In this document: positions 1 to 9,603 of the stretch, piece by piece
How positions within the stretch are numbered: the stretch's first letter is position 1
Layout: each line of letters begins with the position of its first letter
NCBI GenBank assembly: GCA_016291995.1
Contig: JAEEZV010000022.1
Coordinates: 1-34,986, forward strand
Length of the DNA: 34,986 nt
Reading direction: 5' to 3'
From: Caryophanales bacterium
GTDB taxonomy: Bacteria > Bacillota_I > Bacilli_A > RF39 > UBA660
Program-made: the position numbers and the translations under genes
The notes under the pieces: model-generated
Told to the model about the DNA's origin: nothing
Seen by the model: only the letters and a program-made list of their open reading frames with translations
Database searches by the model: none

Positions 1-906
1 TACAATTTGTGATGTATCTCCATTCTTGATTGGTGTTGCACTCCAATTACCAAATGAACAACTTGGTGCTGATGTATCTACGCTATCAACTGTCACACTC
101 TTAGATACTGTATTTCCTTCACTATCTTTAAACCATACATAATATGTTCCAGATGTTGATGCTGTATATGTTAAATTATATATTCTTCCAGGTTCAGTTA
201 TTGTTTGCCAACTAGATGGTGTTCCAGTTGTTGCTGTTACTGCATAGTTTGTTATATCGTTTCTATTATTGACAACTGTTGCTGTAATTGTTTGATAGTA
301 AGCATTGATTTGTGTAATTTCAAATACATCTTCGATTCCTTCAGGTTGTGTAATTTCTGTCCATACTGTCGTATCTAATGTTTCACCTGATAATGCATCG
401 CTAGGATTTTCTGCTCTATCTAACCAAATCCATATCGTAAATTCTTTAACTGTTGTTAATACTTCGATATTCTGAAGTAACGTCAATGTATCACCAGCAT
501 TAGCTCCGATAAAGTTACCATTTGATAGTACCTGTCCTGGATTATCACTATTACCGCTAGTAACTACCCACTTAAGTGCTCTACTGTTTCTCATATTTGA
601 ACCAATTTGATTGACATCCATAAATATTGTGGCATATAAATCGATATTTGCTACATCGCTAGTTTTCTTAATTGAAATAGTTGAGTGTATTCCATCTGTA
701 TAAGTATCACCGATTTGGAAATCTCCAGAGAATACAGAATCTCCGTCATCATATTCGATATATTCAGATAAATCAGTTGCCGTATTAAAGACAATCCTTT
801 TCGGAGTCTCACTAGCCCATGACCAATATGCATAAGATCCAACTGCTGTTAAGATACCTAAAAATAAGACAATTATTGATAAATATATTGCTTTATTCTT
901 ACTCAT
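1..906 (-). CDS. Surface/secreted protein with SipW/TasA-type N-terminal signal (3'-truncated at window edge)
   Basis: Reverse complement is open for 302 codons from ATG (904-906) to the window edge: MSKNKAIYLSIIVLFLGILTAVGSYAYWSWASETPKRIVFNTATDLSEY...; SD-like AGGTGA upstream (912-919). Absent from ORF track because no stop lies in the window. Confidence 0.85.
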   Translation of the reverse strand, partial: MSKNKAIYLSIIVLFLGILTAVGSYAYWSWASETPKRIVFNTATDLSEYIEYDDGDSVFSGDFQIGDTYTDGIHSTISIKKTSDVANIDLYATIFMDVNQIGSNMRNSRALKWVVTSGNSDNPGQVLSNGNFIGANAGDTLTLLQNIEVLTTVKEFTIWIWLDRAENPSDALSGETLDTTVWTEITQPEGIEDVFEITQINAYYQTITATVVNNRNDITNYAVTATTGTPSSWQTITEPGRIYNLTYTASTSGTYYVWFKDSEGNTVSKSVTVDSVDTSAPSCSFGNWSATPIKNGDTSQIV

Positions 907-989
907 ATTAGTCACCTCACTTTATCTGTGGTCCCTCTCCCACGCTATATTTTATTATTTATATATTATATTATAATATATAAGCCATT

Positions 990-1028
990 AAAAAACAACA
1001 TCTTATTTAAGAAAAATGTTGTTTTTTT
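990..1028 (-). terminator. Intrinsic terminator downstream of lemA-like gene
   Basis: AAAAAACAACAT (990-1001) / ATGTTGTTTTTT (1016-1027) perfect inverted repeat with flanking A/T tracts; could act in both directions. Confidence 0.8.
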
Positions 1029-1047
1029 ATATATTTTTTTATTTCAA

Positions 1048-1740
1048 TTATTCGTCTTTGTTTTCTAGTTTTGCTTCTTCTTCTTTTGCTTTAACTTCTG
1101 CTTCTCTTTCCATTTCTTTCATTTTAAGCTCTGAAGCTAACTTCTCTTCTTTAACAGAATTAAATGTTGGCCTTTCTTTTGCAGCCTCAGCAACTTTAAA
1201 TAATTCATATGGCTTTCCAAAGCCTAAAAGTCCAGCAAGAAGCATTGTTGGGAATGATGAAATAGCTCTATTAAAACTAGTAACGTTAGCATTGTATTGT
1301 TTTCTTGCTGCAGCTAATTCCTCTTCGCTAATTACTGTTTCTTTAGCAGTAAATACTGCCATTTCCTTTCCTAAATCCAATGTTGGATATGCTTCAGTTC
1401 TAAGTGATGGAGTTCTAACAATGAATGCATTAATATCATTTTCAGCAGCTACTTTAGAGTTAATAGTACCCTCTTCCATTGCTTTAGTAATACCGCTTCT
1501 TAATCTAGAAACTTCTTTGAATACATCACTTTCATGATCGTATGCTTGACTTACTTGTTCTAGTAAAGATTTCATCTTATCAAATCTTTTTTGCAAGTAA
1601 ACATCAATAGTACTGAACGACTTTTCAATTCTATGCTTTTTGCCATTTAAATTGTTATAAGTTAACATTACAAGTAGTAACACAATGACAATTATTACTA
1701 CTAGTGGATGACTTAGCATCCAATCAAATATTTTTTCCAT
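1048..1740 (-). CDS. LemA family protein
   Basis: N-terminal TM then YNNLNGKKHRIEKSFSTIDVYLQKRFDKMKSLLEQV, typical LemA pattern. Confidence 0.88.
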   Translation of the reverse strand: MEKIFDWMLSHPLVVIIVIVLLLVMLTYNNLNGKKHRIEKSFSTIDVYLQKRFDKMKSLLEQVSQAYDHESDVFKEVSRLRSGITKAMEEGTINSKVAAENDINAFIVRTPSLRTEAYPTLDLGKEMAVFTAKETVISEEELAAARKQYNANVTSFNRAISSFPTMLLAGLLGFGKPYELFKVAEAAKERPTFNSVKEEKLASELKMKEMEREAEVKAKEEEAKLENKDE

Positions 1741-3178
1741 AATATTCCTCTCTTCCTAAATTTATTTCAAAGCTTTTTGATTCTTCAAAAATAGCTTCGA
1801 TTTCTTCTTTATATTTCTTTTTAAATTCATCATAAAAAGACACTGATATCTCCAAATCTGTTGTTTGGAATGACTTCATAAGCTCAAAATTCTCTACTTT
1901 CATACTTTCTCTATGTAGATATGCTCTCATCAAATTATCAAAATATAAAATAAAGAATAATTTTTCAGCAGGTGGAAACATCTTATACAACATAAAATCA
2001 TTTGCTTTAGCACTTCCTGGTAATGGAAGTTTAAATAATTTTATATAGTCACGATATTTTGTTTTCCAAGAAAATTTATCTCCCGATTTCATCTTCTGAT
2101 AACTACTTTTAGACATATTAACATTAAAGTTTAACATCGTATCGGTTATAGTCATATTAAAAGTATTGTATCTCTTTCTTAAAAACAACAATTGTTCTTC
2201 AAACATAGGAGTAATAATCATTTGAATTCTTTGCATCAAATCATCGATATCACCAAATGAATTTGTGCCTTCAATAAAACAATCAAAAGCCTTGTTTAAT
2301 TCTTCACTATTAAACATGAATTCTTTATCACTTTGATGAATCGATTGAAGTGTATCTTCGGTAAATGCTGAAAAGGCACTTTCGTCGTCTCTTATCTTTA
2401 TAATTGCACCCTTCAAAAAGTCAAAACTTTGCCCATAATTAAGGGTAATACTAAATCCATCAAATACTTTTTTAGTGGTTGTTGTAACGTTACCATTCTT
2501 GTCTCTTGATTCGATATCTTTTTCCATTTCCATGTTATAAACATTACCACTCATTTTGTCATTTTGAAATGCTAAATGATTACTTGTCTTATACCTATCA
2601 AATCTAAATTTAACTAAATTTTGAACAATTTCTTTGGTTAAATCTATACTTGCTCCATTATATGTAACCGTATATCCAGGAAGTATACTAAAAATTAGAT
2701 CATACACTTTTTCTTTATAAAACTCTCCATAAGTTTGACCTTTCATAAGTATCTTGGAAACAACAAGCATTAAAACCATAAGAATAATAAATACAATTAC
2801 CGCTACAGGTATACTTTTCACAAGTAAATATAAAAGCGCAGTTATAAATAGTATTATTCCAAAAGCAATTTTAGAAAAATTATCAATTTTCTTTTGATAT
2901 TTTTTTGCTACGAATGCGTATTTAACAAATGTTTTATAATTAGCACTCATAAAAATATTATCGAAGTATTTAATTGGTTCATTAGCGATAATAAATTCAT
3001 TATTGACGTCTCCATCATTTGATACTTGAGGATTCATCCCATTAGAATTTAGCTTTATGTCATATGTTAATTTATCAAACCATTTATTAGCTTCAATTAT
3101 GGCTGCTTCTCTTTTTTTTCTTAAGGCGACGATAAACGGAAATGTTTTTTCTAAAAATTTGGTTAGTTTATCTCCCAT
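1724..3178 (-). CDS. DUF3137-like membrane protein, translationally overlapping lemA
   Basis: 484 aa with two central TM helices; LemA-adjacent position and general architecture match DUF3137 proteins; overlaps lemA start by 17 nt. Confidence 0.7.
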   Translation of the reverse strand: MGDKLTKFLEKTFPFIVALRKKREAAIIEANKWFDKLTYDIKLNSNGMNPQVSNDGDVNNEFIIANEPIKYFDNIFMSANYKTFVKYAFVAKKYQKKIDNFSKIAFGIILFITALLYLLVKSIPVAVIVFIILMVLMLVVSKILMKGQTYGEFYKEKVYDLIFSILPGYTVTYNGASIDLTKEIVQNLVKFRFDRYKTSNHLAFQNDKMSGNVYNMEMEKDIESRDKNGNVTTTTKKVFDGFSITLNYGQSFDFLKGAIIKIRDDESAFSAFTEDTLQSIHQSDKEFMFNSEELNKAFDCFIEGTNSFGDIDDLMQRIQMIITPMFEEQLLFLRKRYNTFNMTITDTMLNFNVNMSKSSYQKMKSGDKFSWKTKYRDYIKLFKLPLPGSAKANDFMLYKMFPPAEKLFFILYFDNLMRAYLHRESMKVENFELMKSFQTTDLEISVSFYDEFKKKYKEEIEAIFEESKSFEINLGREEYYGKNI

Positions 3179-3234
3179 ACTTTTACGATTATCTCACCTC
3201 CTAGCATATACATTTTAAGTATAGCAAAAAAAAT

Positions 3235-3263
3235 AAAATAAATCTACAACATAGATTTATTTT
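3235..3263 (-). terminator. Intrinsic terminator overlapping stop codon of 3257..3913
   Basis: AAAATAAATCTA (3235-3246) / TAGATTTATTTT (3252-3263); stop codon (3257-3259) is in the stem. Confidence 0.75.
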
Positions 3264-3913
3264 TTGCTTCTTTTTGAAATAATTGTTTTAAAGTCTGGAA
3301 AAGATTCAACCAGTCTCTTTGTAAGTAATGAATGACTATGCAAGTATTCTTTAATTTTCTTATTTATCTTTTCCGTATCATCCTTAAATTTAGTAATACT
3401 ATAGTCTTTTACCTTGAGAATGACAAATGTTGATATTATTAAATCTACCAAAAAGATTACCATTAAAATAATACCAATAACAGTGACATTGGGTCCTAAA
3501 AATGATAGTAACTTTTCAAGTGCTGGATTAAGAACATACATAATAAATATGCCGCCTAATCCAAATGGGATTGTTGTCTCAAGACAAATTCTACCATTGA
3601 TATTAAACTTCATATTACTGTAGTCCCACCATCTAGCATTAAAAAGTTTTTCCATTAAAAAACTAGTCAAATATTCAAGCACCATACATATAAAACTTGC
3701 CATTACAAAAACAGTTAGATAATCTTTACTATATTTATTTAGAAAATAGACAATAAGAAGTACCCCAACACCATATATTGGACAATATGGTCCAATTAAG
3801 AAACCTCTATTGATAAACTTCTTCTCTACGAATAATCCATATATAACTTCTAGTATCCAGCCTAAAAAAGCATAAATAATAAACAGTATAAATAATCTGC
3901 AAATATCTTGCAT
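3257..3913 (-). CDS. Putative ABC transporter permease (CmpB-like, PF06541 type)
   Basis: MQDICRLFILFIIYAFLGWILEVIYGLFVEKKFINRGFLIGPYCPIYGVG: characteristic YxFLGWxxE..Y....KFxNRGFLxGPxxPIYG motif. Confidence 0.85.
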   Translation of the reverse strand: MQDICRLFILFIIYAFLGWILEVIYGLFVEKKFINRGFLIGPYCPIYGVGVLLIVYFLNKYSKDYLTVFVMASFICMVLEYLTSFLMEKLFNARWWDYSNMKFNINGRICLETTIPFGLGGIFIMYVLNPALEKLLSFLGPNVTVIGIILMVIFLVDLIISTFVILKVKDYSITKFKDDTEKINKKIKEYLHSHSLLTKRLVESFPDFKTIISKRSKK

Positions 3914-3915
3914 GT

Positions 3916-4752
3916 CTACTCTCCTTTTTGTAGATAATATGCCTTTAAAACATTTTTAGCTAGCATTGCAACCGTCATCGGTCCTACGCCACCAGGAACA
4001 GGTGTTATATATTTTGCTTTTTCTTTAACATTTTCAAAATCTACATCACCGCATAATCCTTCAGCCAGTCTACTTATCCCTACATCTATAACAATAGCAC
4101 CTTTTCTTACCATATCTTTAGTAACTAATTTAGGTTTTCCTACTGTTACAACTAGCAAGTCAGCTTTTAAAGTATGTTTCTTTAAATCCTTTGTTTTAGA
4201 GTGGCAGATAGTTACCGTAGCTCCTGCATTTGTAAGCATTGTTCCCATTGGTTTGCCTACAAGATTGCTTCTTCCTACCACTACAGCATTCATACCTTCT
4301 AGTTTTATGTTATATCTTCTTAATAGTTCCATGACCCCATATGGCGTACAAGAAAACAAAGCATCCTTATTATGGAATAATTTACCCGCATTAATATCGG
4401 ATAATCCATCGACATCTTTGTATTCAGATACTGCATTTTGTACTTTTGATGTATCTATATGATCTGGAACTGGCATTTGTACTAAAATGCCAGTTACAGA
4501 CTTATCTTTATTTAATTCATCAATTTTAGACAATAAACATTCTTCCGTAATATCTTCAGGAAATTTCAAATGCGTATAATCATACCCAATATATTCACAC
4601 ATTTTAGCTTTCTGTTTTATATAAACATTACTTGCTTCATTATTACCTACTTGGATAACTACAAGATGAGGTTTATTCTTAAGTTTGCTAACCTCTTCCT
4701 TTAACTCATCTAGAATCTCTTGTTTTATTTTTTTACCATCTAAAATCTTCAT
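3916..4752 (-). CDS. folD: Bifunctional methylenetetrahydrofolate dehydrogenase/cyclohydrolase FolD
   Basis: VGNNEASNVYIKQKAKMCEYIG, GILVQMPVPDHID, KDVDGLSDINAGKL, VVVGRSNLVGKPM, ITPVPGGVGPMTVAML. Confidence 0.97.
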   Translation of the reverse strand: MKILDGKKIKQEILDELKEEVSKLKNKPHLVVIQVGNNEASNVYIKQKAKMCEYIGYDYTHLKFPEDITEECLLSKIDELNKDKSVTGILVQMPVPDHIDTSKVQNAVSEYKDVDGLSDINAGKLFHNKDALFSCTPYGVMELLRRYNIKLEGMNAVVVGRSNLVGKPMGTMLTNAGATVTICHSKTKDLKKHTLKADLLVVTVGKPKLVTKDMVRKGAIVIDVGISRLAEGLCGDVDFENVKEKAKYITPVPGGVGPMTVAMLAKNVLKAYYLQKGE

Positions 4753-4759
4753 ATAAACA

Positions 4760-5611
4760 CTACTTTCTATTTTCAGGATATTTTACTTTTTCACCAGCCG
4801 GTTTCATCATTAATTCTGGTGTATCAAAAATATATTCAATTAATTTTAAAGCTTTACAGAAATAAAATCCATCGGCAATTCTCTCATCGATAGTAGCTCC
4901 CATTTCCATATAGTATCTACCATTCTCTTCTTGCTTTATTTCACCAAAAGTAATTAGTGAAGAAGAAGTACCAAAATTAGTTAAATTATGATAAATTGCT
5001 CCCACTTTAAAACTACCAATATTAGATAATATTGCTGTTGAATAATATAAATTATCTTCCGTAACACTCTTAGGAAGCCATCCATGCTTATCAAGCCATT
5101 TAAGTAGTCCTACGACAAACACTCTAAGTGGTTTAGGCAATTTTCCAATTACATCAGCTGCTCCATTAGCATTACCTTTACCATCTAGTTTCTTTTGTCT
5201 AATTGTATCAACTTTTTCTTTTGTTTTTCTTGAAATATCAACAAGTGTATCCTCAGGATCTATTTTAATATTCATAAGTGCTTCCATAGAATCGTCATCA
5301 AATTCTACCTTAATTGTCTGTGCTAATTCAACTGTATTATGCATATACATTGTTCTATTAGCAATAAATCTATTCATGTATGGTCTACTATAAACAGTTT
5401 TTCCCATTACACAAACAAGGCCATGATAATATGTTAATCCTTCTATCTCCTTTTTCTTTTTATCCATGAACTTAACAAAATTAGTCATATCAATTTTACT
5501 ATTCATATAAACTACTGAATCACATCTATTTGGTTTAAAATCAATTAAAATATTTTGTGTTCCATGAATATCCTTTACTCTTTTTCCGTCTCTTCTATCT
5601 CCCCAAGCCAT
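4760..5611 (-). CDS. Stand-alone 2-oxoacid dehydrogenase E2 acyltransferase catalytic-domain-like protein
   Basis: CAT/E2 fold-like sequence ending GATIDERIADGFYFCKALKLIEYI (equivalent of DHRxxDG motif); no lipoyl domain, no E1/E3 neighbours. Confidence 0.75.
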   Translation of the reverse strand: MAWGDRRDGKRVKDIHGTQNILIDFKPNRCDSVVYMNSKIDMTNFVKFMDKKKKEIEGLTYYHGLVCVMGKTVYSRPYMNRFIANRTMYMHNTVELAQTIKVEFDDDSMEALMNIKIDPEDTLVDISRKTKEKVDTIRQKKLDGKGNANGAADVIGKLPKPLRVFVVGLLKWLDKHGWLPKSVTEDNLYYSTAILSNIGSFKVGAIYHNLTNFGTSSSLITFGEIKQEENGRYYMEMGATIDERIADGFYFCKALKLIEYIFDTPELMMKPAGEKVKYPENRK

Positions 5612-5616
5612 AATTA

Positions 5617-6846
5617 CTATACCTCCTTACATCCTACGTAATAATTTTTCTTACCACGTCTTACTATTAAGTAATTATCATTTAAAAAGTCTTTATCTAT
5701 TATTACATAATCCACATCAGTAATTTTATTACCACTAATACTAATTGCATTACCAGTAACAAATTCTCTAGCTTCTCTCTTGCTAGAACATACTCCCATA
5801 TCGATAAGAGTATCCAATATATTCTTTCCAGCCGTTACTTTTATTTTATTGTAACCGCGGAATAATTCCTCTAATTCTCTACTTCCTAAATTAGTAAATT
5901 TACCAGTAAACAATGCCTCGCTCATCATTACTGCTTTGTTGTATTCTTCTTCGCCATGTAAGTCAGTTATGATTTCTCTAGCCAAAGCTCTATGTGCTTC
6001 CCTTAATTCTGGATTAGCTGCATTCTTAGCCTCTAACTCTTCAATATCTTCTTTTGATAAGAAAGTTAATTGTTTTAAATAACTAATGATCATACTATCT
6101 TCAAGATTAATTAGATACTGATATAACTCATAACTACTAGTTTTATTCTTATCTAACCATAAAGCATTACCTTCAGTCTTACCAAATTTTACTCCATTAG
6201 AATCTGTCACAAGTGGCATAACCAATCCATAAGCCGTCTTATCTAGTTTCTTTCTAATAAGTTCAATTCCAGAAGTAATATTACCCCACTGGTCAGATCC
6301 TGCTACTTGAAGAGTACAATTCCTTGTCTCGTATAAATGCATGAAATCTAGTGCCTGTAATATCATATATGAAAATTCAGCAAATGTTATACCACTTTCT
6401 AACCTTGATTTTACTTTATCTTTAGCTAACATATAATTAATATTAAAATATTTCCCATAGTCTCTTAAAAAATCTACCACATTGATATCTTTAATCCAAT
6501 CATAGTTATTTACTACTTCAAAACCAAATATTTCTTTAGCTTGTCTAGCAAGTTCATGGTAATTATGCTCTACCTCTTCCTTACTAATCATTGGTCTTTC
6601 TGCCGTAGGTTTAGGATCCCCAATAAGACCTGTTGCTCCACCTACCAATAAAATTGGCTTATGGCCATATTTAGCAAGTCTCTTACTTATCAAAAATGAT
6701 GAATAATGGCCAATATGCATCGAATCAGCAGTTGGATCAGTTCCAATATAAAATGTTAGCTTATCATTATTTAATTTATCAATTAATGATTCATCACTAA
6801 TATCTTGTATTAAACCTCTCCATTTTAAATCTTCATAACAATTCAT
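5617..6846 (-). CDS. tyrS: Tyrosine--tRNA ligase
   Basis: YIGTDPTADSMHIGHYSSFL (HIGH), QVAGSDQWGNITSG, KFGKTEGNALWLD (KMSKS equivalent), C-terminal S4-like domain. Confidence 0.97.
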   Translation of the reverse strand: MNCYEDLKWRGLIQDISDESLIDKLNNDKLTFYIGTDPTADSMHIGHYSSFLISKRLAKYGHKPILLVGGATGLIGDPKPTAERPMISKEEVEHNYHELARQAKEIFGFEVVNNYDWIKDINVVDFLRDYGKYFNINYMLAKDKVKSRLESGITFAEFSYMILQALDFMHLYETRNCTLQVAGSDQWGNITSGIELIRKKLDKTAYGLVMPLVTDSNGVKFGKTEGNALWLDKNKTSSYELYQYLINLEDSMIISYLKQLTFLSKEDIEELEAKNAANPELREAHRALAREIITDLHGEEEYNKAVMMSEALFTGKFTNLGSRELEELFRGYNKIKVTAGKNILDTLIDMGVCSSKREAREFVTGNAISISGNKITDVDYVIIDKDFLNDNYLIVRRGKKNYYVGCKEV

Positions 6847-6864
6847 AATATCACTCCCTATAAA

Positions 6865-7045
6865 AAAAGATGGTATCCCTATATAAAAGGAGTCAATATG
6901 ACGGTACCATCCTTTAGTTTACTTAATTTAATAACGGTATTACCGATTAGCTATAAATGGGTAATTCATAATTAAAAGTATGCTAATTCTCACCAAACAT
7001 TAACTCTCTTAAAGTACTTATAACTACTACTCTTTCATTTAAAAT
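6865..7045 (-). promoter_or_regulatory. T-box leader of tyrS
   Basis: Reverse complement contains AGAGAGTTAATGTTTGGTGAGAATTAGC (Stem I), T-box AAGGATGGTACCGTC, and terminator GATGGTACC...GGATACCATCTTTTTTT. Candidate Tyr specifier UAC at 6961-6963 (minus strand). Confidence 0.9.
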
Positions 7046-7082
7046 ACTAATTATATCAACATATCTAATTATATCAAAAAAA

Positions 7083-7649
7083 TTAATCTATGACAATATT
7101 TTTTAACTTTATCATCATTTCAGGCTTACCCATATTTAATTCTTCAGATACATCAAGTCCCATATTATCAATAAATTTTTGAATATCCATTTTTATATCT
7201 TTTACAGATACATCTAAATCTGTACAGTATTCTACTTCCATAAAGATACCTAAATCTTTAACATTTTCTAAAACAATCTCATAATCATTATATTTATATT
7301 TTTCTTTAGTATTATCTATTTCTAATAACTTTTTAAAACCTAAATGTTTAAAAATTTCACGAATAGCATCGATATCATCTATAAGTGATTCATATTCATT
7401 TGAATATAACCATTTATCATTCTCAAAAACATCATCTTTATAAGTAATATAATATTTACCACTACTATTTCTAATTCTTAAACATTCATTAATTTCACCT
7501 TTATTATTAGGTTTTAGATTATCTCTTTTTGGATCGTAATAGTATTCATCTATTACTCTAGATACCCCAAGATATTCAAACTCTTTAAACTTATCTTTAA
7601 TCTCATCTAAGTTTTCATTTACTCTAACTAGTATTTCTATCTCTTTCAT
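7083..7649 (-). CDS. CYTH-domain / class IV adenylate cyclase-like protein
   Basis: KEIEILVRV...DEYYYDPKR...ECLRIRNSSGKYYITYKD...EIDNTKEKYKYNDYEIVLENVKDLGIFMEVEY: CYTH architecture. Confidence 0.78.
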   Translation of the reverse strand: MKEIEILVRVNENLDEIKDKFKEFEYLGVSRVIDEYYYDPKRDNLKPNNKGEINECLRIRNSSGKYYITYKDDVFENDKWLYSNEYESLIDDIDAIREIFKHLGFKKLLEIDNTKEKYKYNDYEIVLENVKDLGIFMEVEYCTDLDVSVKDIKMDIQKFIDNMGLDVSEELNMGKPEMMIKLKNIVID

Positions 7650-7656
7650 AACTCAC

Positions 7657-8580
7657 CTATTTCTTATTCTCAATGTTATATATAATTTCTTTGATCTTTC
7701 TAAAACGATGATTTAATCCCGATTTAGTAATTTTATTACCAGTTTCATTAGTTATTATTTCACTTAATTCAGATAAACTAGCTTCTGGATATTTAAGTCT
7801 ATAATCGATTACTTCTTTTATCTTATCATCTAGTAAATCAATAATATCATATTCTTTCAACTTTTCAATATCTCTAACTTGATTAGCAGCTGTTATAAAT
7901 ATCTTATCCATATTTGCTTGTTCACAATTATTAAGCCTATTAGTCATATTTTTATGATCGCGATATATTCTTATATCTTCGTAGTACATTACACCATTAT
8001 ATGCTCTTATTATCCTTAAAAAGTCACTTATTTTCTCAGCTTCTTTAACATAGACCATATATTTCTTTTCTCTTTTAATAATCTTACTATTCAAATCATT
8101 TTGATTAAGTAAATTACTAATAAAGTTAGCATATGTTTCTGTATCTACCAAAAATTCTAAATGATATCTTGAAGTCTTGGGATCATTAATACTACCTGTT
8201 ACTAAGAATACACCTCTTAGATATGCTCTTATTAAATCTTCATCCCCATATATGAATTCTTTAGGAATATCAAGATATTTATCATTCTCCATAACAGACA
8301 AATCATCTAAGATTTCTTTTACTCTATTTTTAATAGTAAGAATATAACTAAGTCCATTACTAAAATATTTTTTTCTAACTGTAATATTCGGAGACACATC
8401 ATAAGCATTTTTAAATAATTTAAATATTCTTCTAGCAACAGCATTATTTTCGATAAAAATAGTTATTTTTTTATCAATAATTGCACTATTCCTAACAATA
8501 GCAGATAATTCTGAAATAAGTTCTTCTTTCGTTACATCTAATCTTGTAACTTCATTTTTAATATCAGAACCAAAACTCAT
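7657..8580 (-). CDS. whiA: DNA-binding protein WhiA
   Basis: MSFGSDIKNEVTRLD start, RAYLRGVFLVTGSINDPKTSRYHLEF, C-terminal HTH YPEASLSELSEIITNETGNKITKSGLNHRFRKIKEI. Confidence 0.95.
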   Translation of the reverse strand: MSFGSDIKNEVTRLDVTKEELISELSAIVRNSAIIDKKITIFIENNAVARRIFKLFKNAYDVSPNITVRKKYFSNGLSYILTIKNRVKEILDDLSVMENDKYLDIPKEFIYGDEDLIRAYLRGVFLVTGSINDPKTSRYHLEFLVDTETYANFISNLLNQNDLNSKIIKREKKYMVYVKEAEKISDFLRIIRAYNGVMYYEDIRIYRDHKNMTNRLNNCEQANMDKIFITAANQVRDIEKLKEYDIIDLLDDKIKEVIDYRLKYPEASLSELSEIITNETGNKITKSGLNHRFRKIKEIIYNIENKK

Positions 8581-9530
8581 TATTTATGCTCCTTCATTAG
8601 ATAAGTAAATACTTCCGTTGCAGTTTTAATTGGATCGTGTCTTGCTTGATTATTCTCTGTAGATAAGAAATCAGCTGCAATTAATTTAACACCCATCTCT
8701 TTTATTTTATCAGCATCTAACATGATTTGCCCAGCCTTTTCTTCCTTATATAATTCCAAAATATTATCTGGTACTTTTTTCTTATTAGCTAAAACAACAT
8801 CAATAAAGTTTCTACCCACATATTTATTAACTTGCTTTACACAATCAGATGCAGAATAATTATCTGTTTCCCCATGCTGTGACATAATATTACAAATATA
8901 TAACTTCTTAGCTTTAGCTCTTTTTAAAGCATATTTCATTTCAATTGGTAACAAGTTAGGAATAATACTTGTATATAGACTGCCCATACTTAAAACAATT
9001 AAATCAGCTTCCTTAACAGCTTTTAATACTTCTTTAGTTACTTTAACTCTATTTTTATAATACACTTTCTTAATCTGCTTTCCAGCCTTTGTAATCTTAC
9101 TTTCACCAACAATAGTTTTGCCATCTTTAGTCTCAGCTACTAAAACAGCCTTATCTTCACTAAGTGGTAAAATCTTACCCTTAATATTAAATATTTTAGA
9201 AAGAGATTCAAGTGATTTAGTTAAACTACCCGTAATATTGTACATAGCTGTAACTACCAAATTACCTAAAGCATGCTTATCTAAGTCACTATAAGTATCG
9301 AATCTATATTGCAAAAGTTCACTAGTAAGCGTTTCATCTTCAGTTAAAACAGACATGACATGACGAAGATCACCAACTGCTGGCATATCAAATTCACGTC
9401 TAAGTCTTCCTGTTGAAGAACCATCATCAGCAACAGTTACAATAGCTGTTATATCAATTGGAAATAATTTTAAACCTCTAAGTAATGTTGATAATCCAGT
9501 TCCTCCACCAATAACAACAACTTTTTTCAT
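8580..9530 (-). CDS. yvcK: YvcK family protein (UDP-sugar-binding gluconeogenesis factor)
   Basis: VVVIGGGTGLSTLLRGLK, VADDGSSTGRLRREFDMPAVGDLRHVM, DNYSASDCVKQVNKYVG. Confidence 0.96.
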   Translation of the reverse strand: MKKVVVIGGGTGLSTLLRGLKLFPIDITAIVTVADDGSSTGRLRREFDMPAVGDLRHVMSVLTEDETLTSELLQYRFDTYSDLDKHALGNLVVTAMYNITGSLTKSLESLSKIFNIKGKILPLSEDKAVLVAETKDGKTIVGESKITKAGKQIKKVYYKNRVKVTKEVLKAVKEADLIVLSMGSLYTSIIPNLLPIEMKYALKRAKAKKLYICNIMSQHGETDNYSASDCVKQVNKYVGRNFIDVVLANKKKVPDNILELYKEEKAGQIMLDADKIKEMGVKLIAADFLSTENNQARHDPIKTATEVFTYLMKEHK

Positions 9531-9603
9531 ATTATCACCTCTATTTTTCCCCTTTAAAATATTTTAACATATTTTAAAAAATAAATAAAGATTTGCCTTT
9601 TGG

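Noticed and set aside
651-842. 63-aa minus-strand ORF in track
   Set aside because: Out of frame with the long open frame (1..906) that has a good SD and signal sequence; spurious.
1016-1537. 173-aa plus-strand ORF
   Set aside because: Antisense to the lemA-like gene; low-complexity Ser/Phe/Leu composition, no SD; mirror of a real gene.
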